Source: Theobroma cacao
Taxonomy: Eukaryota > Streptophyta > Magnoliopsida > Malvales > Malvaceae
Length of the DNA: 64,000 nt
Assembly (NCBI RefSeq): GCF_000208745.1
Contig: NC_030857.1
Span: 8,923,159-8,987,158, forward strand
Reading direction: 5' to 3'
The translations under genes were made by a program, and so were the position numbers. The notes below the pieces were generated by a model. It saw only the letters and a list, made by a program, of their open reading frames with translations, was not told where the DNA came from and searched no databases. This document shows positions 12,205-25,330 of the stretch, piece after piece (position 1 is the stretch's first letter; every line of letters begins with the position of its first letter).

Positions 12205-15157
12205 TGTAAAGCCCGACCTTATAAAATACTTGACAGGACATACATGTGATGGATAGCATGTTTACATACTAGGAGAGCCTCGAAAAATTAACAAAAGTCG
12301 ATACTGTAACTAGAGGTATAATAAAGTTGATCTAAGCCTCGAACTAGGTCAAATAGGGATTTTAAGGTGAAATTCAAAATTTTACAGTTCAAGAATGACT
12401 TAAAATGGTGATTCAGGGTTTGAGGATCAATTCGGAGTCAAATCAGAATTTTCACTATTTAAGGGCAAAATGGTAATTTTGCCACATGAGGATCAAAATT
12501 AGAATATTGGAAGAAGTTTTTGATCAAGATTGATCACATTTGACTCATTGGAGTATAATTTGAGGTTGATAAGTGAAAAAGTTATAATTTCGGTGTTTTT
12601 GGAGTATAGGGGCAAAACGATAATTTTACCGTCTCGAGGGTAAATCGGTAAATTTTCACCCCTGACACTTGTCAAGACCAAGGAATTTTATTCATCATGG
12701 AAATGGATAAACATGAGAAATGTGTGGTGGAGAATTAAAGAATTAAAAGTCAAATATTTAAAATTTGAACCAATAAAAAAATGCCATGTGTCATGCTTTT
12801 ATTATTTTATTGTTTCTTTATAAAAAAAGGCATACAAATCAGCCCATTTCTCCCATAGTGGTCGGCCAAGCCAGAAGAGAAGAGAAACCAAGAAAGAACA
12901 AACCCTAGGTGGGGAAAATCAAAGAGAAAGTGTTAGAATTCAATGATTTGATCAAGCAAAGGTAAAATTTTTTTGATTTTGCTAGTGATTTACCTTACCC
13001 ATGCATTTCACCTTAATTTTCATGGTTGGATTGTATGTTTTCATGGGGAAATCATGGCTAGCCGAATGGGTTTGGTGAGAGAAATGATGTTGGAATTGTT
13101 TGATTTTGAGTTATGTTGGTGTTTAGAGTTAGTTAAGCATGTTTAGAAACAAAACAATAAGAAAAGAATCAATTTTCCCCATGAACCTTCAATGGTCGAA
13201 CCCTATGTGAAGTGTAGAAGTAATGAATTGATTTTGTGATCAAGTGAATTGGTTGAAAAATTGATGAAATGATCATTTATGGTGAGAAAATGGAATGAAA
13301 AAATTTTTAGTGATAGCGAACCACAATAGCCGAAATTTTCAAGAAGAATTGTGAGGGTTGTTAGGCTGAATTTTAGATTATTGGAATTGTATTTAGTGAA
13401 TTGAAATATTAGAAATGAAATGGAGCAATTTGGAGCCAAATCGGATACAATTGTCATTTAATCGAGTAATAGGCCGAATTATGTCAACACCGCATTTAAG
13501 CGGTAGTCGGATAAGTTGCATATTATATCATGCATATACACCGAGCCTTAATTAATTTTATAATGATCAAGCATTAATGTGGTGAATTATGTATTGTACA
13601 TTGTGGATAAGTGGTGAGCAAATTACACTGGTAAAAGTACAGAGATTGTACTTGAAGATTGGGATTAGGAGTACATCGACTCCTAGAATTGTGAGTAACC
13701 TTACTATCGTCTTAATAATCTAAAGTGATTTTCATCCGATTTTATGATTTTATGGAAAATTGGTTTAAATGGTAAACCTTTATGTTTATAAACAAAATGT
13801 GTTTAAATGAAAAGATTTTATAAATTGTCTTGAAATTTAATGATGATTTTGAAAATAGAGTAATTGGAGACTCCTTATGTGTTGTAAATTTATGATTTGA
13901 ATTGATGGCTTATGTTAATGTGTTGGCATGACTAGTTGGGTTGTGTTTTTGGTGAACTGTATGAATTGTTCTGTTTTACATTTACAGGCTGGATAGTATT
14001 ATATTAGTCATGTCATGCTGTCAAAATTTTGTTGTATGGTGGATTTAACCTGCTGCAGGGGACAGGTTTTCTGTGGACCAGCCTATTAGAGGGGCACAAA
14101 ATTTTGATATATTTTACCTCGGTTGGAGAGGTGAGTATGGTAACCCCCGAGGTATAACATTAGAGTTCACTTCACGCTAAACCACCACGTGAGGAGGAAC
14201 TCAGCCAACGCCAAGGAACGGCTATGTTTTCTAAATAAAAACATGATTTATGCATACATAACTTTTAATAGCTTTGGCGGACTCGGTTGGGATAGCTCTC
14301 GATCAAGGCATCCCTGATAGCTGGGTATGAAAATGATTTTTTGGCACGAGCCAAAGTTTTAAGAAATTCATAAGCATGTTAATTACTCGATTTATATAAA
14401 TTAATTTTATTTGATTGAAATGAGTTAAAAGGTGATGAATCACAGTATATTAAACTATTTTATCTGTCTCCATTTACTCGACTTTAGATATTTTAGATGG
14501 TATCTGTTTACTCACTGGAATTATATAATCTCAGCACCCCTTTTCCACCCATTTCAGGCTCAATATAGACTGTAGATAGCTGATATCATTGAAGGTTACA
14601 GTTGGCTTTACTTCCTCAAAAACTGTAGGTTTGTAGCCTTCGTTCATTTTTGTCATTTGGGGGTCCACATGTCACTGTAAATTAAATTTCATACTTTAGT
14701 TATCTGTACTACTATATGTAAGAATTTATTTTGCTTTTACGCTGTAAAAATTATTTACGCAGTATTTTAAAAATATTGTTTTATGAGAAAATTGAGTATT
14801 TTATTTAATATTTTTATTTTATTCTAATAGTAATAATTTTATTTTAAATGAAGGTTTTAGATGTTTAAACTTATTTTTGATTATGAATTATGTATTTTGT
14901 ACTTACATACTATATTTTTAGTGGATTTCGAGATTTTTGAGGAAAAATGACCAAAATGCCCCAGTGAGAAAAAAGTTTTGATTTGAAAAATAATTATAAT
15001 CTCTCAAAACATAATTTTAGTGACTAATACTCACAGAGGAAGCGAGAAAAATTGATGTTAAGCCCTGCGAGATTTCGATTGACATTTCGAGTAAAAAATA
15101 TCTATCGAGACGTCGCGGCAATTGTCATGGACTCGATAAAAATTTTGGGTCGTGACA
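12205..15157 (+). mobile_element. Solo LTR (2953 bp, TSD atttg)
   Basis: Begins TGTAAAGCCCGACC and ends GGGTCGTGACA. It is flanked by a perfect 5 bp duplication atttg (12200-12204 and 15158-15162). It is homologous in inverted orientation to the 5' LTR at 6968-9947: shared features include the TGTAAAGCCCGACC terminus, the CATGTGTCA block and the AGGGGCACAAAATTTTG region. No internal domain, primer site or second LTR lies beside it, so it is a recombination-derived solo LTR. It is the only complete gap-free solo copy in the window, and small ORFs in it look meaningless. Confidence 0.88.
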
Positions 15158-15318
15158 ATTTGACAGCCAAACAAAGGAATAAATGTTAGAGAGGGAATCG
15201 CTAAGCCATTTTGCCAAACAAACATGCTAGTAATGGTTAAATTAGGGTTTGTTTTGTATTTCCTTGAAATTTAGTGAGAAAGGCAAAAGGGGCAAAGCGA
15301 TTAGTTCTATTACACTTA

Positions 15319-16832
15319 CAGCACGTTTGGTTCGCGGAATAGGCAGGAATATAATAGAATTGCTATTTTGTGGGAATAGAATAAAGTGGGAATAAAATAG
15401 AATAGTTATTACTTTGTTTGGTATTGTGAATGGAATAGGGCAGGAATTGCTATTATGACTTATCACAGTGTTTGGTTGGTAGAAATAAGATTGGAATAAG
15501 AAAAGAATAGGTGATAAAAAGACAAAAATACCCTTGACCATATTAACAATTATTTTCATAAAAAAATAAAATTATCCTTATTATCATTTAAATACACATT
15601 TATCCCAAAAGATAATTATCCATCATAATTATATTTTTTCCCAATTACTAAAAATAATTATAATTTAATCACATATTTTTATAAATAGATAATTATTTAA
15701 AAATATAATTTAATTATATTATATTTTATCTATAATAATCAATTAAATTTGTGTATAGATTTTTTTTTTAGCCAATTCTTCATATATTATGAATCATTTA
15801 CACTTGTGTTTAAAAAAAATATTGGAGAAGAAATATTAGGAAAAAAATGAAAAAACTAGTAGAAATAGAAAATCATGTTTTTTGATATCAATAATTTATT
15901 ATTAAATTAGTTGTATGATTTTTAATTTTAACAATTTGAATCATTTTTCTCTATTTGTATTTTTCATGTCTTAACCTTTTAATTTACATTTTCATTAAAC
16001 ATCAATAATTTATTATTAAATTATTAAATAATTTATATTAAATTAGTTATATAATTTTTACTTTCATTATTTGAGTATTTTTCTCTATTTGTATTTTTTA
16101 TTTTTTAATCTTTTTAATTTTTATTTTCATTAAAAATTAATAATTTATTAATTGATATAATTTTTATTTTATTTTATTTTCACTTTTTATTTTTTTTCTC
16201 ATCTTTCCTTTTTCTCTTCAAACGTCGGAGAGCTAATTTGGCGTTGGCCCTGGCTATATCTAGTCGTTGAAGCATCGATCTGGCCAATGGAGCCACCACA
16301 GCGAAGGACGACAGCGACTGTGGAGGAGGACGGTTGCAAACTTGCTGAGAGAGAGGAGAAGACGGGTAAGAGAGAGGGGAAGACCCACAGCTGAGATAGT
16401 GGCTGAGAGAGAGGAAGAAGATCGATTGAGAGAGGACGAAAGATAAGGGAAGATCGGTTGAGAGAGTAGATGAAGACAGGGGAAGGTCGGCTGAGAGAGG
16501 AGATGCTTTTCGGGGGAAGGGCGACTGAAAGTGCTGAGGAAGACGGAAGAATGAGAAAGAAAGAGAAAACAAAGTAGGTTTTATATGGGACATAATCGTG
16601 ATATTATGAATCAATTGAGGGTATTTTAGTCAAATGATATTTCAAACTTATTTTCCGTTCACGAAATAGATAATACCAAGAGAGGGACTGGTATTAGCCA
16701 TTCCCACCCTAAAGACAAATATGAGGAATTTCTATTCTTTAGGAATTCCTATTCCTCACCTTGTTTGACAACCAAACAAGGGATGAGGAATGGCAAGGGA
16801 ATAGATAGCTATTCCCCCTACCAAACGTGCTG
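15319..16832. mobile_element. PIF/Harbinger-like non-autonomous DNA transposon (1514 bp)
   Basis: Terminal inverted repeats CAGCACGTTTGGT / ACCAAACGTGCTG lie at both ends, flanked by TTA (15316-15318 and 16833-16835). A 3 bp TTA/TAA duplication is the hallmark of the PIF/Harbinger superfamily. The subterminal regions hold GGAATAG/CTATTCC-type blocks common in plant Harbinger MITEs. No transposase is visible. A 144-residue minus frame (16180-16614) is low-complexity and Ser/Pro/Leu-rich because of a GAGAGAGGA-like repeat, and is probably not a gene. The element ends about 220 bp upstream of the VPS9 start codon. Confidence 0.75.
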
Positions 16833-17051
16833 TTAGAACCTGATTTTGTGTGCTCGTTGCATCCTTTATTCATTTTTTTAGCCTCATTACACTCACTTCA
16901 ACTTTATTTATTTATTATTAATTTTATACCTATGGCTTATTTCTTTCAACTCTCAAAGGCTGCTGTTACTCTGCTTTTTGTTTGTTTTCCTGAATTCAAC
17001 AAAAGGAGGCTCTGATTTGTTCTTTTGGTTCAGTAATTAGTCATAAAAGAA

Positions 17052-20000
17052 ATGGAGACGACTCACTCACTTCCATTCGACTCTTTTCTCGACAAAATGC
17101 GAAACCCTGCTTCTCTAGACCTTGTTCGATCCATCAAGAGGTTCTTTCCTTCTCTTTTGCAATTCTATTTTTTATCCATTTAGATTTCTCTGCAATTGCT
17201 CTTTGTTTCTTTTTGTTTTTGGTAATTTAGATGCGTTTTAGGGTTTTCTGGAAGAAATTCTTTTCAATTTTATATGAAAATATTTCGCTCAATCCCCGTG
17301 ATCTTAACATTCGTTTCAATCCTCATTCCGAAAATCGTAATGTTATTCTTAGCTATTATTGAAGGAAAAAATTTTATTATAAGATGATACGATAGCTTAT
17401 GTTCTCCACAAATCTATTGTAGGAAATATTCATTCCTTTATGCTTACATTCTGAAGTAGAACTCTGTAGCTTAAATAAGCGATTTGCGCTCAAGCTTGTA
17501 GTTGTTATCGCGGTCAATTTTCTTTTTATTTCTTTTTTCTCTTTGTTGTGTGGCAAGTTGTTATTGCAGTTTGATTTGATCTTCTAATTTAATAGGAATT
17601 TTACATATATTGTATAGAAAATTTCAGGTGTTCCGTGGAGTCCTCATGAACAAAAATAAAGGAGAAGAATATAGAAATTATGTTTCCTGGTTGTGCATTT
17701 TAGGTATTTGAATTCTTAACTTAGAAAATGTATTTTATTTCAGCTTCATTGTGTCATTTTCATTTAATGCGGGAAACCCGGAAAATGATGGGAAAAGGAT
17801 ACAGGACTTTTTTTTGACAACGGAAGCTGCTATAAGGGATCATCCTTTATGGGCAGGCTCCACCGATGAAGAAATTGACAATGCCTTGGAGGTTAGCATT
17901 TTATATTTGCAAATGATTTTCTTTATAGTCTTGTTGGTGTATTAACCAAATATTTCATACTTAATGCAACAAACTATATGTTCGGATGGATTTTGCCTCT
18001 AAGTTGGAGTAATCAGCCATTTAACACATTTAGTAGTAGTAGTGGTGGTGGTGGTGGTGGTGGTAGCACAACTTAGGAGGAAAAAAAGAATTCAAAAGAA
18101 GCCGAATAACATTAAGAATAAAAAAACCAGGCAAGCCTTTGTTGTTAGAATAGTGCATGTTTTTTAAGAAGAGAACTGTTCTAAGAACAGTGATAGGTCC
18201 AACTTTAGTTATATTAAATAATACTTTGATGTGCTTGTTAAATTAGGGCCTCCGAAAAACAAAAGGACTGCCCAAGTACATAAAGTTACAGTACTTTATA
18301 TTGACCGTGTGCTACTTACTGCAGGGTCTGGAGAAATATGTTATGACAAAACTACATTCGCGGACCTTTGCATCCTCTGCTGAGGACATCAAGATGGATC
18401 GAGAGATCTCAGAGAAGATATGCTTGTTGCAAACCTTCTTGAGGCCTGAACATTTAGACATACCAGTAGTGCTACAAAATGAAGCTTCATGGCTGGTATG
18501 CCTGCTGACCTCATTAAGTATTGGGAAGTTTGTTTTAGTGATTAATTCTAATGAAGCTATGCTCTTTTAATGTTTAGTTTACAGTCATACACTGGTAAAT
18601 ATTTAGTCAGATATTTTGTTGCTGCAACGTTGAGCATTTTACATAGATTTGAGAGCCTAATTTAGGAAACTTGTTTTCTGCCCAACTCTGATGTTACTTG
18701 CTTAATTAATTGTCAATAAATAAATTATTAACGAAATAATTTTCACTTAGAAATAGCATTAAGCATCACAGCTTCAATTAACTGATTAATAGTTCATTTA
18801 CATTAAAACTATCATGACATATGGCATGAATGAAAAAGCCTGTAGCATTTTTTCCTAAAAAGACAAAACCTCATATAAAGCGTACCCTGTTACCTTCTGA
18901 AAGAGGAAAACTGTGAAAAAGTTTAGATGCTGGATAAAAGGTTTCTGATTTCACCTTAAAAGGAAAAAGAGGAAAAATAACAAAATGGTTCTTGATTTTA
19001 GTTTTAATTGGTTCACTTCAATCGTTGGACCTATTGTTGGATCTCGAAGGTAGAGGTTGTTGACTAGTTACAAAACTCTTGTATTCATGGATGATATCAA
19101 ATGTGAGATAGGGAATACACATTATCTTCTTACATTCTGCACTATCAGGTTTTTCAAAATCTGCATCATGTCACATTACTTTTTATTGAGGTAAAGATCA
19201 TCTACGCAAAATTTCATTTTTTGGCCACCAATGGAAAACGAGATTGCTTTTGGACTTAGGTTTACTATGACTGCATGGTTCTGTTTTCCTTTATCGTTTA
19301 TGTTTGTAAGTGTTGAGATATTCTGCTGATCATGTTAGTGCACTGGGAATTGCTTTCTTTACTTTTTTGTTTTATTTATATTGCGTCAAGTATGAGTTAT
19401 GTGACAATACTTCCTCCTAATAAGTAGTAGTCACACTTTTTCCTTCTGTCCCCAGCTTGCAGAGAAAGAATTAAAAAAAATCAATGCTTTCAAAGCTCCT
19501 CGTGAGAAGCTTCTGTGTATCATGAATTGTTGTAGAGTCATCAACAATTTACTGCTCAATGCATCAATTTCAGAAGATCATGTTCCAGGAGGGGCAGATG
19601 ATTTTCTTCCTGTTCTTATATATGTTACGATCAAGGCAAGGTCTCCTTGGTAATAAGCCATTCTACCAATCATCATTCTCATTTTGTGGATTCTTATGTC
19701 TCACTGTCTCAGTCACAGTCCCATCATTGCAAAGTGTGGTTTGTGTTAGTATCATTTTTGTTTTCATTATACAGTTTCTGAGAATTTATGCTCAATCTTT
19801 ATATATTCTTGACATTTAATTCTTCTTTTGAATATGCACCGTGTTTTACTCACTGAAAATTCTTGATCTCTTACGTTCCTCATTCTGAAGTAATTAAGTA
19901 ATCTAAGTAGCATGCTATGTTGTCTGTCATATTTGTATAGTTTTCTTATCCTTCTATTCTGCCTGTTGTCATCAATTTCAAAGTCCCCAAGTTATTAACA

Positions 20001-21355
20001 AAACAAACCTTTGATCCTTGTTATGGGTGGTTGCTATTATCTCTCAAGCAGTGGCTCTTCTCTTTTTGTCTTCTATGTGTGTGCATGAGTGGGTGTGGGT
20101 GGTGGCAGGAGTATAGTCTGCTGTTTCAGGATGAATTAGTTATCATTTATAAAAGTGTAGGTCATTTGGTGTTTTTGACCATGAATTATGTGATTTTAAT
20201 GGCTTATTAATTCAAGTTTTTATATTTGCATTGGCACGAGCTTTAATCTTCTAGTGCTTCAAATGATCACTGCATTCCTTTTAATCTTCAAAATTTATTT
20301 AGAAGGACAAAACACTGCAGATTATTTTGTTGCTTTCAGGAAGTAATGATTAATTCTCATTAATGTTAGTTAACTAAATCTCATGGACAGGCCAATCCTC
20401 CACAATTGCATTCCAACCTCAAATTCATCCAATTATACCGGAGGCAGTCAAAGCTTATCTCAGAAGCAGCTTATTATCACACGAATCTTGTCTCAGCCAA
20501 GTCCTTCATTGTAGACTTAAATGCCAAATCTCTTTCTATTGAAGAAACTGAATTTGAGGAGAGTATGCAAGCAGCAAGATTGGTCAATAGAGTGCCCCAA
20601 ATAACCTCACCCACCATAGATAAGATATCAACATTTGGGAAGCAGACAGATCCTGGTCCATCAACAGAAATGCACAAAAGGAAAACTAACATTAATGGTA
20701 AGTTTGAACACAACTACAGCATTTAATGTATGCATGATTTACTAACTTTTTTATTTTATTCTTTATCCATATACTCTAATATTCGCTCCATTCTGTATCT
20801 GAAAGGAAGTTAACCATAGAGAATTGTTTGATTGAAATTCTTGTCTTGTACAACCTCAGTACACTGAACACCAAAAAGTCTCTACAAAGAAAAGTAAAGA
20901 TCATTTGGTGCTGGAAGGGCTGACTCGTAGTTAGGATCCCCTCTCCCTTCGATTATTCAACCATCTCGTCTTCTCATATGAAATGAATAGTTCTCGCTCC
21001 TAGTCCCACTTCCCCAGCATTGAAGTTAAGTTCTTATTAAGAAATATCTGTGATTCTTTTTCATATGAATTGAATCTTTCAATGTTGTCAAACAGATCAT
21101 CACATAGCCATTCTTGGATCAGCTGGGTCAAATTATCCTTACATGGAAGCTGAGGCTGGTGAACTGACAGTAGCTGATGTGGAGAGATTACTAGGTTTGT
21201 ACAAGGATGTGGTAACTAAGTATAATAGTTTGTGCAACACTGTTAGACACCTTTCTATTTCCAAGACCACAGTTTCCCCGGCTGCAGAAGGAACTAATGA
21301 CTTGTTAAGAGGGCGTAATGGAACAAGCCGAGACACAGATTGCAAAGGAGACTAA
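17052..21355 (+). CDS. VPS9A: VPS9-domain guanine nucleotide exchange factor (VPS9A-like), 6 exons
   Basis: Predicted exons: 17052-17140, 17744-17891, 18325-18495, 19456-19635, 20391-20697 and 21096-21355. They join in frame to 384 residues. The family activates RAB5-type GTPases (ARA6/ARA7/RHA1) on endosomes. The N-terminus carries the conserved FLDKMR and SIKSFIVSF segments. The helical-bundle part has HPLWAG and GLEKYVMTKL. The VPS9 core has GGADDFLPVLIYVTIKANPP, with the catalytic-type Asp at about residue 184 and Tyr 212 in LYRRQSKL. The C-terminal exon encodes a conserved acidic/helical tail ending at TAA 21353. It is shorter than Arabidopsis VPS9A (about 520 residues, from memory), with the shortfall in the C-terminal linker. 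Intron 4 uses a GC donor (19636). A Harbinger-like element lies just upstream. Confidence 0.92.
18031..18066. repeat. (TAG)n(TGG)n microsatellite in VPS9 intron 2
   Basis: Four TAG units followed by about eight TGG units, inside the intron between 17891 and 18325. Confidence 0.9.
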
Positions 21356-21401
21356 AGGTAAAATAGTCTGTGACATCTTTACAAATGAACCACTTTGTTT
21401 A

Positions 21402-21407
21402 AATAAA
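21402..21407 (+). terminator. Possible poly(A) signal of the VPS9 gene
   Basis: AATAAA lies 47 bp after the stop codon, within the 215 bp that separate this gene from the stop of the convergent PHD gene. Plant signals are loose, so this is only suggestive. Confidence 0.35.
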
Positions 21408-21570
21408 GGTTAAATTTCTTTAAAGTAATATTCTATACAAATTCCTTGGATAAAATATGTTGAACAAGCAGCTTATGGCTCCAAAACCGTGGGGGAGAAA
21501 AAGCCCTGTACTGATAATCGCCCTTTAAGCTAAACAGAAACTATTTACATGTTTACACACAAATATACAT

Positions 21571-24436
21571 TCACCCTACTGTCAAGGCAGTAGTAAATCC
21601 AGGACCATTACTTCCGATTGCTCCCCTACAAGTGTCAAGTTGAGAAAACTTTCTAGCTTCCATTCCAGAATTTGGAATGCTTGTAGATTTCTTGTGAAGC
21701 GAGTTAGCACATCTCATGCATATGAACTTTGCAGGTATTGCATCAGCATTGTCAATTCCTGCACACCTTGTGTGCTGCCAAACACCACATATATCACAGG
21801 CCAACATTCTCTCACCGTCATCATCCTTTGCCCCACAAGTGCAGTCAACTGTCCAGTTATCTGTTCCCCTCTCCAGTCGATATCGGTTAAGTCCATGCTT
21901 TGATGGACATCTTCCTTTAACTTGAATTGATCCAGTTGTGCCAACCAATAATTTCAGAGTTATGTTGTCCTCTACAGAACCGTAATCTAGTAGATGCTCA
22001 ACTTGAAACCTCTTAAACATGGCATATACATCTTCAAAAGCATTTGTAGCTTCAGATTTAAGATCACCGATGGTAGCATTAAGGGGTAAAACAATCAGTT
22101 CAGGGGGAGGAACTGGATCATCTTTAGGTTGATCAGAAAGCTCTAAATGACACCAAACACAAATGGCAAAGGGATTGTAAGCATATGGTTTGTAGTCTTT
22201 CACAAATTGCTTGCAATCAAGAAGCTTAGTAGCCGAGTCAATCACACATTCCCTTGTTGCTTGAGGTCTGTAAGTCAACATGGTTTCAGGGTGGAGCAAG
22301 GAGTCAAACAAAAATTTCAGATCACCCTTGATGTGCTCTTCTGATGGGCAATTTGAGTACAAGCTAGATTCATTTGGCACGGAACTAAGGGGCTGAAGCC
22401 TGTTTGGTCATTGTTGTGTAACAAGACATTTGTTAGTTACAAAGATCCAGTAAACAAGAGATAGGTTAACCAGAATTGAATTTGCCTCACCTGAACTCAA
22501 TATCACTGGAGTTTGGATTGCAACGAGCCTCAACCACCTTGCCATTGGTTGCCAAATTCCCTCTCAAGTGCTTAAGGCAGTAATCAAGAAGTTCAGGGGA
22601 GGCTGCCTTACTCATGACGCCCTTTAGACCACGCCTGGTTACCCAGTTGGAACCTGGAGCTGTGGCCATTAGCACTTTAATCATAGCTTGCTGCAGTGAT
22701 TCTACATCATTTCTTGTCCATGCACACAATACATTTGTGGAAGAGTCTGACATTTTGGATGTTTTAGGCATTGAGGTCCTGTGGCTTTCAGTGATGAGTC
22801 TTAGGAGGAATGAAAACAGATCCTTGAGTGTTGAAAGTTCTGAACATGACAAGGACTGATAAAAAAAAATGATGTTCTGCAGGCGAGTTCGGGTCTTACG
22901 CCCTTGGAACAGAAGGGGGGACAACGGCATGGTCGAGAGGTTATCCACTGCTCTCTTGTAAGCATCTTGTGTGAGGGCGTAGCTTCCAGATCCAAACTCA
23001 TAACCCCAGTTACCATACCAGGAATGGCCTCTGGTAATTGCATGAAGCAGCCTGTATTCCATACCATATTTCTTTGATACATCCATCACGGTTACCTTCC
23101 TGTTCAACAAAATTACCAGAAAGTAGGATTGATGAAACACTCTACGGTGTTCTCAAGAGTCCTTAAATCCTATATTGAAGAAAAAGAGAAAATTCACACT
23201 TATTTAAGCATTTGTAATAAGTAGAATAATAGTAATACAGTAACAACACAGGTGAAGAAAAGAAATGTACGCATAGACTGATGGCTGTTAAGACAGGTAC
23301 AATGGGTTTAAGAGGATGTGAAAAGGCCATGTAAAGTATAGGCGAGGGTTTTTCTTTACCATCTTTACACAAGTAAATTAGTAGAAGGAAGTGTGAAACT
23401 GCAATAATTTTTTATATTTGGTATACTGATGAATAAACAAGCGAATGAAGGAATGAATGTGATAAGGTGGGTGGGTGTCCAAACCTGACAGAGAGAAGTG
23501 TGCAGAGGGAATCCCAGAAGTTCATGATGTGAAAACCAGAGAGAAGGTTGGAGCCTCCTTCTCTGCCATTGACAGTGAGAAGATGGCCGTAACCATTGGA
23601 GTGAACAACTCCATGCAGCAAATGCGTGTTATCTTCAAACTGTGAATACTCCCATTCCTCAACATCATGGACATCATCATCATGATCCCCACTAACCACT
23701 CTGTTGCACAGATGAGATGAGATGAGATAGCATTAGCTATAAATAAAGCTAAATCCGAAAATATTAGACAAGAAAAATCCAAAATTTTGACCTTGACGGA
23801 CAAGACTTGTTCTCGTACGAATTGATCCCATTATCACAAGACCTTATGATAAAATGGTATCTTTTTCGGCAAACAGGATGCCCGCTCCATCCTATCATTT
23901 CAAAACCCAACACAATTTAGTAGTTACTCTCTAATAAATAAAATCATTTTTTCTTTTATTCTACTTAGTACTATCATTAGTACTCGAGTTAAGTAAAAGC
24001 TAGTTTTAGTTAATGTGTATACAGAAAAAAAATGCGAGCGAGCATGCCCAACTAGAGTGGACTCCACTCCACTCCACTTACCAACGACTCGGCACTGGTC
24101 GCAGTAGACAGATCTTGAGGATCTGGTGACGTCCTCCTCCACGATATAAAGCGCCGCGACGATCGGCGAGGGATCGTGGGCGTCCGTCACAGAATCACCC
24201 ACTCTAAACAGGATCTGCCACGTCATGAGGCAGGGAAGGACTGGCGGTGCGAAGGCCGTGGTGAGGCGGGCGTGGGAGGATAGGAAGCTCCGGACGGCTT
24301 CACGGAAAGGCTTTCCGGAAAAGGCGGCGGTGGTGGAGGGGGAAGGGAAAGAGAGGAAATCGGAGAGGTCGGCAGTGACTCTGGTAGTCCTGCGAGCTCT
24401 CTTGAGTGGCCTGGCTGCGCTGTGGTGGTCCACCAT
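21571..24436 (-). CDS. PHD-finger protein of the MS1/MMD1-related group (At1g33420-like), 5 exons
   Basis: Exons on the minus strand: 24436-24082, 23891-23792, 23700-23485, 23099-22491 and 22399-21571. They give 702 residues, close to the roughly 700 of the Arabidopsis homologue. The start is MVDHHS at 24436; upstream in-frame codons precede the conserved N-terminus (RPLKRARR..TADLSDFLSFPS). Family blocks in order are CDQCRVVG-WSGHPVC, EDNTHLLHGVVH, VMDVSKKYGMEYRLLHAI and LLDYCLKHL. A C-terminal PHD finger spans about residues 613-657, with zinc ligands C613, C615, C628, C631, H636, C639, C654 and C657. It is probably a nuclear chromatin reader; relatives MS1 and MMD1/DUET act in anthers, but the role of this subgroup is less clear. 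It is convergent with VPS9. The exon 2 acceptor and donor were chosen because they restore the conserved WSGHPVC block in frame. Confidence 0.9.
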
Positions 24437-25330
24437 TTCGTTAACGAAGAGGAGGGTGTGTTTGTTTGTTGTTTGGTCCAAGGCAAAGGGAGTGAGAGTG
24501 TGTCCTCGAAACGGGAGGCGTTGGAGGGGAGGGGAAGACCAACTTTGCCTTTTGTCCTTCACAAACGACGACTAGGGTTTTGGCCCTCGGGTCTGTTTTT
24601 TATTAGAGGTTGCCCGCGCTACGGTTGCCAAAAGACCAAAACTCATCATTTTCCCCCCCTTTTCCAAATTTCTTTTCTTTTCTTTTCTTTTCTTTTTTAA
24701 AGGTAACTTTTCGAACTAATAAAAAAATAATTCTTTATTTAAATTATATTATATAATTATTTTTCTAATTTTAAAAGTTTTTATTTTCATGTTCTTTATA
24801 CTATTTTCATTTTTATATAGGAATAATTTCTTTGAGCTCTCCAAACATCTTGATAGGACTCTTTTAATTATTCCTCACCTTAAGATATATGTTTTAAAAA
24901 ATAAGTTTCACTATAAATTATAATTTTAAAATAATCATTTTTATTTAGCAAATGGCGGCTATCATTTACTTGAATTAAACACAATAAAAAAGAATAGAAA
25001 ATAGCTGCTTTCAAACTTGGATATGGGCTTTTGGCTTGGATCAATCTCCATGAATCTTTTACTTATGGAAGATCCACTTTTGGCTTCTAACAATTTATCA
25101 AAGTTAGAATAAATCATACATATATTAAACTCAGGACAAAACATGTCAGGAATTTAGAACACGAAAATATACTTGATCTTTTATACCTAATTTGACAATA
25201 AAAACAATATAGATAAGATTAATTGTTCAGATTCAATATACTAAAATCTTCCTTCTTGAGCTATTACCTCTCCAATAGGTAAAAATATGTTTTTGTGTAA
25301 ATAAGAGAGAATATTTAATCTTAACTTTGT
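24437..25330. other. Intergenic: upstream region of the PHD gene
   Basis: The first 150 bp holds the likely 5' leader of the minus-strand PHD gene. A CTTTT-rich run (about 24667-24694) and AT-rich DNA follow. I see no further gene. Confidence 0.4.

Noticed and set aside
16180..16614. 144-residue minus-strand frame as a gene
   Set aside because: Low-complexity product from a GAGAGA-like repeat inside a transposon; no family resemblance.
19636..19645. GT donor five bases after the GC donor in VPS9
   Set aside because: Would shift the frame and lose the conserved IKANPP continuity.
23697..23803. Direct splice from PHD exon 1 to the exon at 23700
   Set aside because: Needs a different acceptor and drops the conserved WSGHPVC block; a 100 bp exon at 23891-23792 fits both frame and family.
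24225..24700. Plus-strand frames opposite PHD exon 1
   Set aside because: Antisense shadows of the GC-rich first exon.
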